Below, piece after piece: positions 9,816 through 17,699 of a stretch of 64,000 bases of DNA. The stretch comes from Synergistaceae bacterium UBA5827. Its GTDB lineage: Bacteria > Synergistota > Synergistia > Synergistales > 79-D21. The stretch spans positions 26,634 through 90,633 of the forward strand of contig DJHE01000019.1 in assembly GCA_002432945.1 (NCBI GenBank), given 5' to 3'. Below the pieces are notes generated by a model. That model was not told the DNA's origin. It made no database searches and was given only the letters and a program-made list of their open reading frames with translations. The translations under genes were made by a program, and so were the position numbers. Position 1 is the stretch's first letter, and each line of letters begins with the position of its first letter.

Positions 9816-10368
9816 AAGGCATTCCCTGGAAACGCACATCGCTTTCGAATTCCTGCCCCCCGGGGAAAAAACCCGCCTGGAATGCCCCTGCGGCTTTCTC
9901 AGCCACATGATCGAACTTTTCCTCCACCATGCGGACATCCCCGGGTACCTGAGTGCTTCGGGTGACACGGAAGTTGATGCGCATCACCTCGTGGAAGACG
10001 TGGGAATACTGATTGGAGCAGCATTTCTCGATCTTTTCCGGAAGGGCCCCTGCGAACGGTACGGTTCGATTGCCCTTCCAATGGACGGCACGCTCGTCCT
10101 CGTCGCCCTCGACATCAGCGGACGCGGCGGACTCACATGGAATGCAGCCTTTCCCACCTCTCGATGCGGAGATTTCGACACGGAACTGGTCCGGGAATTC
10201 TGGACGGCGTTCTCCAGGGAAGCACGGCTAACACTCCATCTGCATGCCCTGGCCGTGGACAATTCCCATCATCTCGCGGAGGCCATTTTCAAGGGAGTCG
10301 GCAGGGCGCTGAAGACGGCCCTTGCCCCCTCGACCACGGAATCCAGCACGAAGGGAATCTGGGTATGA
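9793..10368 (+). CDS. hisB: imidazoleglycerol-phosphate dehydratase, divergent
   Basis: About 191 residues, monofunctional. It overlaps the hisG end by 23 bases if the ATG at 9793 is used; 9799 is also possible. The two metal-binding HHxxE motifs are present (His64-His65-Glu68 and His159-His160-Glu163). Two positions that are nearly constant in the family differ: FFDHM is FLSHM (Ser37) and MDEAL is MDGTL (Gly99). Activity is expected from context but deserves a check. Confidence 0.88.
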   Translation: MEMTKRYERHSLETHIAFEFLPPGEKTRLECPCGFLSHMIELFLHHADIPGYLSASGDTEVDAHHLVEDVGILIGAAFLDLFRKGPCERYGSIALPMDGTLVLVALDISGRGGLTWNAAFPTSRCGDFDTELVREFWTAFSREARLTLHLHALAVDNSHHLAEAIFKGVGRALKTALAPSTTESSTKGIWV

Positions 10369-10985
10369 TCGGCGTTATCGACTACGGGGCCGGGAACCTG
10401 GGGAACGCCTTGCGGGCCCTGAACCACCTGGGGTACGCGGCGAAACTCATGGCAAGCCCCGAAGACCTGGATGGGAATTTCTCCCTTCTCGTCCTTCCCG
10501 GCGTGGGAGCCTTTCCTCCAGCAAAGGAGGAACTAGCCCGAAGGGGTTGGCCGGAAGCCCTTCATGGCTGGACCGACTCCGGAAAGCCGCTTCTTGGGAT
10601 CTGCCTGGGGATGCAGCTCCTTTATGATGCAAGCCTGGAGGACGGCCGCACAGAGGGCCTGGGATTCTTTCACGGCGAAGTCGCTCCGCTAGCGGGACTG
10701 AAAAAATCCCCCCACATGGGTTGGAACCGTGTCCACTGGGTACGGGATCTCCAAGGCGTTACAGAGCTCTTTCCCGGAGGGCTTGACGCCTATTTTGTCC
10801 ATGGTTACGCCGCACCTGTCACCGACATCTCTCTAGCTGAGACAAGGGTGGACGGCTTTTGCTTCAGCTCTGTGTCCATGAAGGGGAACATCGCTGGTTT
10901 CCAGTTCCATCCCGAACGAAGCGGACCCGATGGATTACGTCTCCTTGGGACCTTCATCGACCGCCTGGCGGAGGGACGCCCATGA
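10365..10985 (+). CDS. hisH: imidazole glycerol phosphate synthase glutaminase subunit
   Basis: 206 residues. This glutamine amidotransferase feeds ammonia to HisF. The class I triad is visible: the nucleophile Cys in GICLGMQLL (about residue 82) and His plus Glu in FQFHPERSG near 187-189. It overlaps hisB and hisA by ATGA. Confidence 0.96.
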   Translation: MIGVIDYGAGNLGNALRALNHLGYAAKLMASPEDLDGNFSLLVLPGVGAFPPAKEELARRGWPEALHGWTDSGKPLLGICLGMQLLYDASLEDGRTEGLGFFHGEVAPLAGLKKSPHMGWNRVHWVRDLQGVTELFPGGLDAYFVHGYAAPVTDISLAETRVDGFCFSSVSMKGNIAGFQFHPERSGPDGLRLLGTFIDRLAEGRP

Positions 10986-11701
10986 AAGTCTGGCCTGCGA
11001 TCGACCTGTTCGAAGGCAAAGTCGTCCGGCTCACGAGGGGAGAATTCTCTGCCAGAACCGAATATGCCGAGAATCCCCTAGCCGTCGCACGGTCTTTCAT
11101 TTCTGCCGGGTGCCGGCGCCTCCATGTCGTCGACCTGGAAGGGGCAAAGGTTGGCGAACCTTGCCATGCCGAATTATTGCCGGGTCTATCAGCCCTCGGC
11201 CTTACTATTCGCTACGGTGGAGGTTTGCGCTCTGCCGAGGCTATCGAAAGGGTTCTCTTATCGGGAGCTTCTTTTACGATGGTCGGGAGCCTGCTTTTCT
11301 CCTCCCCTGAAGCCCAGGAGGAACTTTACGAAAGGTTCGGCGAGCGAATCATCCCGGCTGTAGACGTGAAAGGCGGGCGCGTTTCCATCCGCGGATGGAC
11401 GGAAGAACTCGAATTTTCCCCCAAGGAAATCCTTAATGGGCTTCTTTCGGCGGGATTCCGGCAAACCCTTGTCACTGCTGTCGATCGCGATGGAACAGGA
11501 ATGGGACCCGACATGGGCCTTTACCGGGAACTTCGGGAAGCCCTCCCGGAAATGGCTTTCACGGCGGCCGGGGGCATCGCCAGCCTGGAAGACCTGAAGG
11601 CACTGGAAAAATTGGGTATTTCTGACGCTGTGGTGGGAAAGGCTCTCTACGAAGGGACACTGACCCTCGAACGGGCCCTGGAGGTTGAAAGGCCATGCTG
11701 A
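10982..11701 (+). CDS. hisA: phosphoribosylformimino-AICAR ribotide isomerase
   Basis: A 239-residue half-barrel-repeat enzyme of the HisA/HisF family. The general acid/base Asp8 lies in PAIDLFEGK, with a phosphate-binding loop YGGGLRS and [11 protein letters not shown] in the second half. The start is ATGA-coupled to hisH. Confidence 0.95.
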   Translation: MKVWPAIDLFEGKVVRLTRGEFSARTEYAENPLAVARSFISAGCRRLHVVDLEGAKVGEPCHAELLPGLSALGLTIRYGGGLRSAEAIERVLLSGASFTMVGSLLFSSPEAQEELYERFGERIIPAVDVKGGRVSIRGWTEELEFSPKEILNGLLSAGFRQTLVTAVDRDGTGMGPDMGLYRELREALPEMAFTAAGGIASLEDLKALEKLGISDAVVGKALYEGTLTLERALEVERPC

Positions 11702-12471
11702 TGAAACGGATTATCCCATGCCTCGACATCAAGGAAGGACGAGTCGTCAAGGGAATCCAGTTTTTGAATCTCCGTGACGCGGGAGACCCGGCGGAACTCG
11801 CAAGGACCTATATGAACGAGGGGGCTGACGAACTCGTTTTCCTGGATATTTCGGCTTCTGCCGAAAGGCGGAGGACCATGCCAGACTGGATAAGGTCGGT
11901 AGCCGACCAACTCTTCATCCCTTTCACCGTGGGAGGCGGCATCTCTGAACCCGAACAGGCCAGGGAAATCGTGGCACTTGGGGCCGACAAGGTGTCCCTC
12001 AACACCGCTGCCGTGCGCAATCCCCGCCTGATAATGGAGTGTGCACGGACCTTGGGGCGCCAGGCTGTCGTATTGGCCATAGACGCCAGGCAAACGGCCG
12101 AAGGCCATTGGGAGGTCCTCGTGGAAGGCGGCCGGACCCCGACGGGCCTTGACGCCGTCGAGTGGGCCAGGGAAGGGTTCCGGCTCGGCTGCGGTGAGAT
12201 TCTCCTTACCAGCATGGACAGGGACGGGACTAACGAGGGATACGACCTCGACCTGGTCAGGAAAGTCTCAGAAGCCGTCTCCGTTCCCCTAATCGCCTCG
12301 GGAGGAGCGGGATCCGCGGAACATATGCGGCTCGCCTTCGAAGCGGGTGCCGACGCGGCCCTTGCCGCTTCCATCTTTCATTACGGAGTCCTGGGAATCG
12401 GGCAAGTCAAGTCCGAACTTGCAAAAGCCGGGGTTTCGGTACGCTTAGGTGTCGGGAGGGAAAAACAATGA
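11695..12471 (+). CDS. hisF: imidazole glycerol phosphate synthase cyclase subunit
   Basis: A 258-residue (beta-alpha)8 barrel. The catalytic Asp in [15 protein letters not shown] and the second Asp in [13 protein letters not shown] are present. The start MLMKRII (11695) overlaps hisA by seven bases; an ATG at 11701 (TGATG) is possible. Confidence 0.96.
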   Translation: MLMKRIIPCLDIKEGRVVKGIQFLNLRDAGDPAELARTYMNEGADELVFLDISASAERRRTMPDWIRSVADQLFIPFTVGGGISEPEQAREIVALGADKVSLNTAAVRNPRLIMECARTLGRQAVVLAIDARQTAEGHWEVLVEGGRTPTGLDAVEWAREGFRLGCGEILLTSMDRDGTNEGYDLDLVRKVSEAVSVPLIASGGAGSAEHMRLAFEAGADAALAASIFHYGVLGIGQVKSELAKAGVSVRLGVGREKQ

Positions 12472-13097
12472 TTATCGCCTATGACGAGATCCGGTTTGAT
12501 TCGAGCGGACTGGTCCCTGTCGTGACACAGGATGCAGAATCCGGTGAAGTCCTGATGGTTGCATGGTCGAACAGGGAGGCGCTGGAGGAAACGCTGCGAA
12601 CCGGAGAATTGACGTTTTTCAGCCGTTCGCGCAACCGTCTCTGGAAAAAGGGAGAGACGAGCGGCAACTCTATGCGCCTCGTCGAGATGAAAATCGACTG
12701 CGACGGGGATACCCTTCTAGCCCTTGTCGAACCCGCGGGACCGGCCTGCCACACGGGGGAAAGGACCTGCTTCTTCCGCTCCCTCTGGGGCGAGGGGGGG
12801 ACGGATTGCACGTTCTGGGGGCAACTCTGGCGAGTGCTGCAGGAAAGGCGTCACGCCCCGGTTGAAAAGAGCTATACTGCTCGTCTGCTTGGAGAAGGAC
12901 CTTCCAGGATCGCCCAGAAAGTTGGCGAAGAAGGGGTCGAAACAGCCCTTGCGGTCGCCCTGGGAGATCGGGAAGGAACCCGTTATGAGGCAGCAGACCT
13001 GCTGTACCACCTGCTTGTCGCCCTGGTCTCACTGGACTTGAAACCGGTCGACGTTCTCAGGGAGCTCCGCGTGCGACACCGAAAGTCCCCCAAGTGA
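12468..13097 (+). CDS. hisI: bifunctional phosphoribosyl-AMP cyclohydrolase / phosphoribosyl-ATP pyrophosphatase
   Basis: A 209-residue HisIE fusion. The N-terminal cyclohydrolase (to about residue 110) shows [35 protein letters not shown] and the metal-binding CHTGERTCF. The C-terminal MazG-like pyrophosphatase shows [20 protein letters not shown] and [12 protein letters not shown]. It overlaps hisF by ATGA and closes the operon. Its last 69 bases overlap the convergent methyltransferase gene. Confidence 0.96.
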   Translation: MIIAYDEIRFDSSGLVPVVTQDAESGEVLMVAWSNREALEETLRTGELTFFSRSRNRLWKKGETSGNSMRLVEMKIDCDGDTLLALVEPAGPACHTGERTCFFRSLWGEGGTDCTFWGQLWRVLQERRHAPVEKSYTARLLGEGPSRIAQKVGEEGVETALAVALGDREGTRYEAADLLYHLLVALVSLDLKPVDVLRELRVRHRKSPK

Positions 13098-13670
13098 ATA
13101 CGCCTCGAGTTTCCAAAGGCCGATGAAGCTCCAGGAATCGCGCACCTCGTCGACAAGCCGGAACCCGCGTTTCTCCAGCCGGGTGCAAAAGTGTTGGAAA
13201 CCGGTTGGGAAAACCCGGGTAAAAAGGAGGGTTTCCAACCTACCGGCGATCCGTCCCAAAACACGGTCCAGGTCCACTTCGTTTACCAGAAGCCGCCCTT
13301 CTGGCTTCAGCAGCCGGAAGACCTCGTCAAGCAAGAGGTCCTGCTCCCTGATGTGGTGAAAAACGTCTGAAAGGACAACCGCGTCAAAAAATCGATCCGG
13401 ATAGGGTGCCACCGTCCCGCTTCCCACCCGCGTTTTTATTTTTCCATGGCGGACCTGTTCGACCATTTGGGAGCTCTCATCCAGCAGATGGATTTCACCG
13501 CATCGGCCGAGCAGGCGGCGGGCAAAAAGTCCCGTTCCCCCGCCCAGATCAAGGACGACATCATCCGGGGTACAGGAGAGGAGATCGACCATCCGGTCCA
13601 GGCGACCGGACATGAATCGACCGATCCACCTGTCATAGTAGGGTGCAACCCTATCAAACGGCTTCACCAT
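13029..13670 (-). CDS. class I SAM-dependent methyltransferase
   Basis: 213 residues. Motif I is VLDLGGGTGLFARRL, followed by the acidic IHLLDES and post-motif DAVVLSDVFHHI, like the UbiE/arsenite methyltransferase group. The substrate cannot be told. The start ATG at 13670 has GGAGGG six bases upstream. It runs toward hisIE and shares 69 bp with its end, so the last ~22 residues are antisense to hisIE codons. It diverges from the aminotransferase gene at 13746. Confidence 0.85.
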   Translation of the reverse strand: MVKPFDRVAPYYDRWIGRFMSGRLDRMVDLLSCTPDDVVLDLGGGTGLFARRLLGRCGEIHLLDESSQMVEQVRHGKIKTRVGSGTVAPYPDRFFDAVVLSDVFHHIREQDLLLDEVFRLLKPEGRLLVNEVDLDRVLGRIAGRLETLLFTRVFPTGFQHFCTRLEKRGFRLVDEVRDSWSFIGLWKLEAYSLGGLSVSHAELPENVDRFQVQ

Positions 13671-13730
13671 CCGAAACCCTCCCCGGTTTTCCTTCAAAGT
13701 CATGCCTCACAGGCAAAGAACTTCCCTGCC

Positions 13731-13739
13731 TGCTATGAT
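13731..13739 (+). promoter_or_regulatory. extended -10 element just before the DegT-like gene (leaderless?)
   Basis: TGCTATGAT ends six bases (ATCGCC) before the ATG at 13746, and no Shine-Dalgarno is present. Transcription would begin at or within a base or so of the start codon. The same GATATCGCCATG sequence precedes the gene at 16820. Confidence 0.5.
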
Positions 13740-13745
13740 ATCGCC

Positions 13746-14801
13746 ATGAATTGCCCCGGAAATTCGGCCCACCTAGGGAAAAATGACGTCGAAGGCTTTC
13801 TTGACAGCTTCCGGAGCATCGGAAGGACTGTCATTCCCACCGACTGCGGAAGGTCCGCCCTTGTCCTGGCCTTGCGCACCCTTGCCACCCGGGAATTTTC
13901 CGGGATAGCATGGCTCCCGGCCTACGCCTGCCCTTCGCTTCCGCTTGTCTTTCGGAAAGAAGGAATCCTGGTTCGGCGGTATGCTACCGCCTCCGGTTTT
14001 CGGCCCGTTTTCCCTTCCACTGGTCCCGAGAGAAGGGATGTCGTGCTTCTCATCCACTACTTTGGCTTCCCCAACCGGGGAGCCCTGGGCTGGATCCGTT
14101 CAAGATACCCGGGAAACCGCCCTTTCGTGATCGAGGACTGCGCAGGATCCTCCCTTTCGGGAAATATTGGAATTTACGGTGATTTCGCCCTCTTCAGCTT
14201 CAGGAAATTTTTCGAGGTCCCTGACGGCGGAGCCATAATATCGCGTTTTTCGCTCGAACCGTCCTTGAATCCTGCAGACCCGGGCCTCGCCAGGAAAAGG
14301 AACCAAGCCTTCTGCTCCTTCCGCAATGGAGATTCCGCTCTCGGATGGCATCTTCTAGAAAGAGCCGAGGCCCATCTTGACGGGGCCCTTTCGCTCTTGC
14401 CTCGAGCCCCTGCCCGCGAATCCTGGGAGGCCTTGAAACAGGCCTCTTTCCGCGAGGAGGCCAACCGGCGAAGGACCTTTGCGAAAAAGCTGACGAAGCA
14501 GATTTCCGAGGATCACGGCATCTCCGCTTCGCTGTCCCCCTTGTTCCCGTCCGTCTGCGACGAGGCGGCCCCGCTATTCCTGCCCGTTGAAGTCCTCGGC
14601 GACCGGGATAAGCTTGCAAGCCTCCTGAACCAGGCAGGCTTTGGCTGTCCCTCCCTCTGGAGCCTGAACCCCGCTCTCCGGTACTCCTTCCCCTCGGAAT
14701 TCAGGCTAGGGCAACGCACTGTCGGTTTGCCGATACCCCGGACCGGGAGTGACCGAGATTTATCGGTAATAATGGATTGTCTTAAAAATTTTGCTTCTTG
14801 A
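13746..14801 (+). CDS. DegT/DnrJ/EryC1-type PLP aminotransferase-like protein
   Basis: 351 residues with a type I PLP fold. The N-terminal TDCGRSAL segment, the cofactor Asp in VIEDCAGSS (Glu130-Asp131), and the Schiff-base Lys154 in LFSFRKFFEVPDGGA match the sugar-aminotransferase family, although the protein is divergent. No sugar-nucleotide genes are nearby, so the substrate is unknown. The start has no ribosome-binding site and follows a -10 element closely. It faces away from the methyltransferase and may share a regulatory gap of 75 bases with it. Confidence 0.75.
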   Translation: MNCPGNSAHLGKNDVEGFLDSFRSIGRTVIPTDCGRSALVLALRTLATREFSGIAWLPAYACPSLPLVFRKEGILVRRYATASGFRPVFPSTGPERRDVVLLIHYFGFPNRGALGWIRSRYPGNRPFVIEDCAGSSLSGNIGIYGDFALFSFRKFFEVPDGGAIISRFSLEPSLNPADPGLARKRNQAFCSFRNGDSALGWHLLERAEAHLDGALSLLPRAPARESWEALKQASFREEANRRRTFAKKLTKQISEDHGISASLSPLFPSVCDEAAPLFLPVEVLGDRDKLASLLNQAGFGCPSLWSLNPALRYSFPSEFRLGQRTVGLPIPRTGSDRDLSVIMDCLKNFAS

Positions 14802-14817
14802 TCGAGGATATTCCTGC

Positions 14818-14846
14818 TTGACCCTTCCTTTCAGATTATCTATAAT
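14818..14846 (+). promoter_or_regulatory. sigma70-type promoter of rubrerythrin
   Basis: TTGACC, 17 bases, TATAAT: the best -35/-10 pair in the window. It is followed by AGGAGG (14862-14867) before the ATG at 14879. Confidence 0.85.
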
Positions 14847-14878
14847 CATTTTAAATTAAAAAGGAGGCGATTCGGAAG

Positions 14879-15373
14879 ATGAAGCAAACCCATGACAACC
14901 TCAAGGAAGCGTTCGCTGGAGAATCGATGGCTAACAGGAAGTACCTCGCCTTTGCCCGCCAGGCTGACGCCGAAGGGTTTCACCAGGCAGCTAAACTATT
15001 CAGGGCTGCGGCCGAGGCCGAAACCATCCATGCAACCGACCATCTCAAAGCTCTCGGGATGATCAAGTCCACCGAGGAAAATCTCAAGGCAGCCATCGAG
15101 GGCGAAACCTACGAGTTCACGAAGATGTACCCGGACTTCATCGCCACGGCAAAAGAAGAAAATGCAGAAAACATCGCGAAAAAGCTGAACCTGGTGGGAA
15201 AGGCTGAAGCGGTTCACGCAGGTTTGTACGAAAAAGCCCTGGAGAACCTTGGCAAGGAGAAAGCCACGGACCTATTCCTCTGTACCGTCTGCGGGCATAT
15301 CGCCGAAGGTGAAGCCCCGGATAGCTGCCCCATTTGCGGAGCCAGGAAGCAGGCATACAGGAAAATCGATTAG
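14879..15373 (+). CDS. rbr: rubrerythrin
   Basis: A 164-residue non-haem iron protein that removes hydrogen peroxide in anaerobes. The N-terminal four-helix diiron domain has Glu/His ligands in AFAGESMANRKY, AEAETIHA and KAEAVHA. The C-terminal rubredoxin knuckle is CTVCGHIAEGE...CPICG. It is monocistronic, with a strong promoter and its own terminator, as expected for an oxidative-stress protein. Confidence 0.96.
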   Translation: MKQTHDNLKEAFAGESMANRKYLAFARQADAEGFHQAAKLFRAAAEAETIHATDHLKALGMIKSTEENLKAAIEGETYEFTKMYPDFIATAKEENAENIAKKLNLVGKAEAVHAGLYEKALENLGKEKATDLFLCTVCGHIAEGEAPDSCPICGARKQAYRKID

Positions 15374-15395
15374 AGGCTATCGGCCAGGCTGCCTA

Positions 15396-15450
15396 AAAAA
15401 ATGCGAGCCCCCGCCAGGTTTGCCGAGGGGGTTCGCATTTTCGTTTTTCC
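15396..15450. terminator. bidirectional intrinsic terminator between rubrerythrin and glsA
   Basis: ATGCGAGCCCCC (15401-15412) pairs with GGGGGTTCGCAT (15427-15438; one G-T pair). An A-run lies on the left and a T-rich run on the right, so it can stop both convergent genes. Confidence 0.85.
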
Positions 15451-15456
15451 TTTTCC

Positions 15457-16392
15457 CTAGAGGACCCTCAGCCCATACCGGTCGGACAGCCGCTCTAGCA
15501 GGGCGATACCCGCAATCGAGTTTCCCTGCCGGTCCAGGGCAGGGCCACAAACCCCAATCCCCATAACCCCGGGAACCGCAGCCACTATACCGCCCCCCAC
15601 GCCGCTTTTCGCCGGCAGGCCGACGCGCACCGCAAAGGCTCCCGAACCATCGTAAAGCCCGCAGGTTGCCATCAAGGCCCTGACGGTGCGACAGATTGAC
15701 GGGGGCAGCACTTCCTCACCCGTCCTGGGGTTTCGCCCATCCATCGAAAGGGTTCCCGCGAGGACCGCGAGGTCTGAAACCGTAACCTCCAGGCTGCATT
15801 GCCTGAAATAAACATCCAGGATCGTTTCCACATCAGCGGTGATCGTCCCGACGCTCTTCAGGAAATAGGCCAGGGAACGGTTGCGGTCTCCCGTCCTCTT
15901 TTCCGAAAGGTAGACGGCCTCGTTTTCTCTCATCCGCGGGTTGCCGGCCAGTCTACGGGCCATGTCCCTAACCGCGCAGAAAGCCTTTTCGGGATCTTCG
16001 TAGGGAAGCATGGAATCGATGACGATCGCCCCGGCATTGATAAGAGGGTTCTGCGGTACGTGGGGACGGATCATTTCCAAGCGCATGACCGAGTTGAAAG
16101 GGTCCGCCGTCGGGTCCATTCCCACCTTGCTGAAGACCGCTTCCTCCCCGAGTTCCATCAAGGCCAAAGAAAGCGACACCACTTTCGAGATGGATTGCAT
16201 CGTGAAACGGACGTCCCTGTCCCCTGCGGAAAAAAGCGTACCGGCTGCATCCACTGCGGCAACGGCAAGGACCTCCGGATCTCCTCGGGCCAATTCCGGG
16301 ATATAGGTCGCCACTTTTCCCCCGGCTGCCAGGGGCCTTGTTTCCTCGATAAGCCACTCCAGGTCCGCCTCTCCGAAACAGTTCCAATTCAT
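15457..16392 (-). CDS. glsA: glutaminase A
   Basis: A 311-residue serine-dependent glutaminase of the beta-lactamase-like fold that releases ammonia from glutamine. The SxxK catalytic pair is in MQSISKVVSL (about residue 65), with NPLINAGAI and SGVGGGI later. The start ATG overlaps the upstream SUI1 gene (ATGA), so translation is coupled. It fits a catabolic role in an amino-acid fermenter. Confidence 0.95.
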   Translation of the reverse strand: MNWNCFGEADLEWLIEETRPLAAGGKVATYIPELARGDPEVLAVAAVDAAGTLFSAGDRDVRFTMQSISKVVSLSLALMELGEEAVFSKVGMDPTADPFNSVMRLEMIRPHVPQNPLINAGAIVIDSMLPYEDPEKAFCAVRDMARRLAGNPRMRENEAVYLSEKRTGDRNRSLAYFLKSVGTITADVETILDVYFRQCSLEVTVSDLAVLAGTLSMDGRNPRTGEEVLPPSICRTVRALMATCGLYDGSGAFAVRVGLPAKSGVGGGIVAAVPGVMGIGVCGPALDRQGNSIAGIALLERLSDRYGLRVL

Positions 16393-16820
16393 CCGGCACT
16401 TCCCCCCCTCCCGGAGATGACGACACGCTTGGCACCTTTCGCTTCGAACCAGTCCTTCAGCCTCTCGGCCAGGTCACCCTGGAGCAGGATGGTTCCCGCC
16501 TCCACCCAGGCGCCACTCCCCATTTCCCTGCGAAGCTCGCGGGCCAGGTTGTTGAGCTCTTCGTTCCTGAAAGGCAGCCCTTCCACGCGAGTCGCTCGTT
16601 TGCCTCCGTGTCCCTTTTTCTCGAACTGCAACACGATGCGGCTGGCAAGTGAAAGGTCCGGCCGAGGCAGGAGGGGGCCTTCCGAAACACTGTCCTCCGC
16701 AGTCTCGGGTTCTTCCCTTCCAGCCGGCACAAGCCCCCGTGCCCTCATAAGCTGACCCAGCAAGGGCTGCATGAACTTGCCTTCCTGAAGATCGATTCGG
16801 GTTTTCTGTTTTTTGCCCAT
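16389..16820 (-). CDS. yciH: SUI1/YciH family translation factor homologue (eIF1-like)
   Basis: 143 residues. The C-terminal ~75 match the SUI1 fold: QFEKKGHGGKRATRVEGL, then LARELRREMGSG, ILLQGD, and AKGAKRVVISG. The N-terminal half is charged and not recognisable. YciH-type proteins are thought to influence start-codon choice on the 30S subunit. Its own ATG follows the -10-like TAAGAT by six bases without a Shine-Dalgarno. Confidence 0.85.
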   Translation of the reverse strand: MGKKQKTRIDLQEGKFMQPLLGQLMRARGLVPAGREEPETAEDSVSEGPLLPRPDLSLASRIVLQFEKKGHGGKRATRVEGLPFRNEELNNLARELRREMGSGAWVEAGTILLQGDLAERLKDWFEAKGAKRVVISGRGGSAG

Positions 16821-16826
16821 GGCGAT

Positions 16827-16835
16827 ATCTTAACA
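16827..16835 (-). promoter_or_regulatory. extended -10 element just before yciH (leaderless?)
   Basis: TGTTAAGAT on the minus strand, followed by ATCGCC and the ATG at 16820. It shares GATATCGCCATG exactly with 13737-13748. Confidence 0.5.
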
Positions 16836-16874
16836 TTGGACACCCTAGCCACTTTCGGCCTTTTCGCCAGTGCA

Positions 16875-16883
16875 TGGTAAAAT
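16875..16883 (+). promoter_or_regulatory. extended -10 promoter candidate of the prepilin gene
   Basis: TGGTAAAAT about 50 bases before the prepilin ATG. It is divergent from the yciH promoter. Confidence 0.5.
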
Positions 16884-16931
16884 TCATTAAAAATACAAGC
16901 TCGATCTGGAAAGGGAAAGCGGGGGAGGAAA

Positions 16932-17456
16932 ATGAAAAGGCTCGGCAGAAAAAGGTGGGCTTTCACTCTCGTGGAGATCCTGATCGTGCTGCTCCTCATC
17001 GGCATCCTGGCCGGGGCCCTGATGCTCGTTTCGTTCTCGGTCACAGCAAAAGCAGAGGCAACCCGAATTGTCGAAGACATGAGGGCAATGAAAAGCGCCG
17101 CAATGCTTTACTACGCCGATTTCGGGCTTTGGCCTGTCTGGATGAAAAGCGGAACTACAATAAGGGACGCCAATAACAGGGCGACCCCCGACAAATACTT
17201 GGAAAGTATCCCCTTGAGAGGTGACCACTGGGTCGGGGTAGCTGGGGTTTCTGGAGATCTCGGAGAAGCTACGGTCATCTTCGTTTCGACATCCGTGAGC
17301 TCAACGACCCTCGAAAGGCTGGGAGTAATGGGCTCTGGTTTTCCCCTTTACGGGATTACCGTAGCCGGGAGAATCACGGCTATACCAGACAACCCGGATG
17401 TCTTTGATGCTTCCACTCACAACGCCGCACTCTGGTACATAAGGAAAAACCAGTAA
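16932..17456 (+). CDS. type IV prepilin / pseudopilin-like protein
   Basis: 174 residues. A short basic leader (MKRLGRKRWA) precedes FTLVEILIVLLLIGILAG, the class III prepilin signal and pilin helix. The mature protein would begin at Phe11 with Glu5 conserved, but the residue before the cleavage site is Ala, not the usual Gly. The C-terminal domain is not recognised. GGGGGAGG precedes the ATG. No other pilus gene is in the window. Confidence 0.85.
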   Translation: MKRLGRKRWAFTLVEILIVLLLIGILAGALMLVSFSVTAKAEATRIVEDMRAMKSAAMLYYADFGLWPVWMKSGTTIRDANNRATPDKYLESIPLRGDHWVGVAGVSGDLGEATVIFVSTSVSSTTLERLGVMGSGFPLYGITVAGRITAIPDNPDVFDASTHNAALWYIRKNQ

Positions 17457-17460
17457 TCTT

Positions 17461-17664
17461 CTAGCGTTTCTCCTCCGGTTCTTCCACGAATTCTTCCTCG
17501 CTGAGAAGCTGGTCGTGATTTGCGTCACCGGCAAGGAAAAGGGGACAGGCGTAGCGAAAGTTGCCGTCGTCGGGAAAGGCCTCCACCAATATCATCTTCC
17601 GGCCGCACCAGCACTGCAGGGTCATCTCGGGTGAACTGAGCTCCTCGTGGTTTTTCTCTTCCAT
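17461..17664 (-). CDS. small acidic protein with an EF-hand-like loop
   Basis: 67 residues, family not recognised. Cys18, Cys20 and Cys40 may bind metal. Residues 47-58 (DANHDQLLSEEE) match the EF-hand/dockerin calcium loop at positions 1, 3, 5, 8 and 12. It ends in a run of glutamates. The start at 17664 is chosen because GGGGGGTG precedes it and because an ATG at 17688 overlaps the -10 at 17689-17697. Its stop lies four bases from the prepilin stop. Confidence 0.6.
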   Translation of the reverse strand: MEEKNHEELSSPEMTLQCWCGRKMILVEAFPDDGNFRYACPLFLAGDANHDQLLSEEEFVEEPEEKR

Positions 17665-17688
17665 GCCGGTCACCCCCCCTTGTCCCAT

Positions 17689-17697
17689 ATTTTATCA
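17689..17697 (-). promoter_or_regulatory. extended -10 promoter candidate of the small EF-hand-like gene
   Basis: TGATAAAAT on the minus strand, right after the stop of the PHP gene (17700), with transcription expected near 17682. Confidence 0.5.
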
Positions 17698-17699
17698 CT

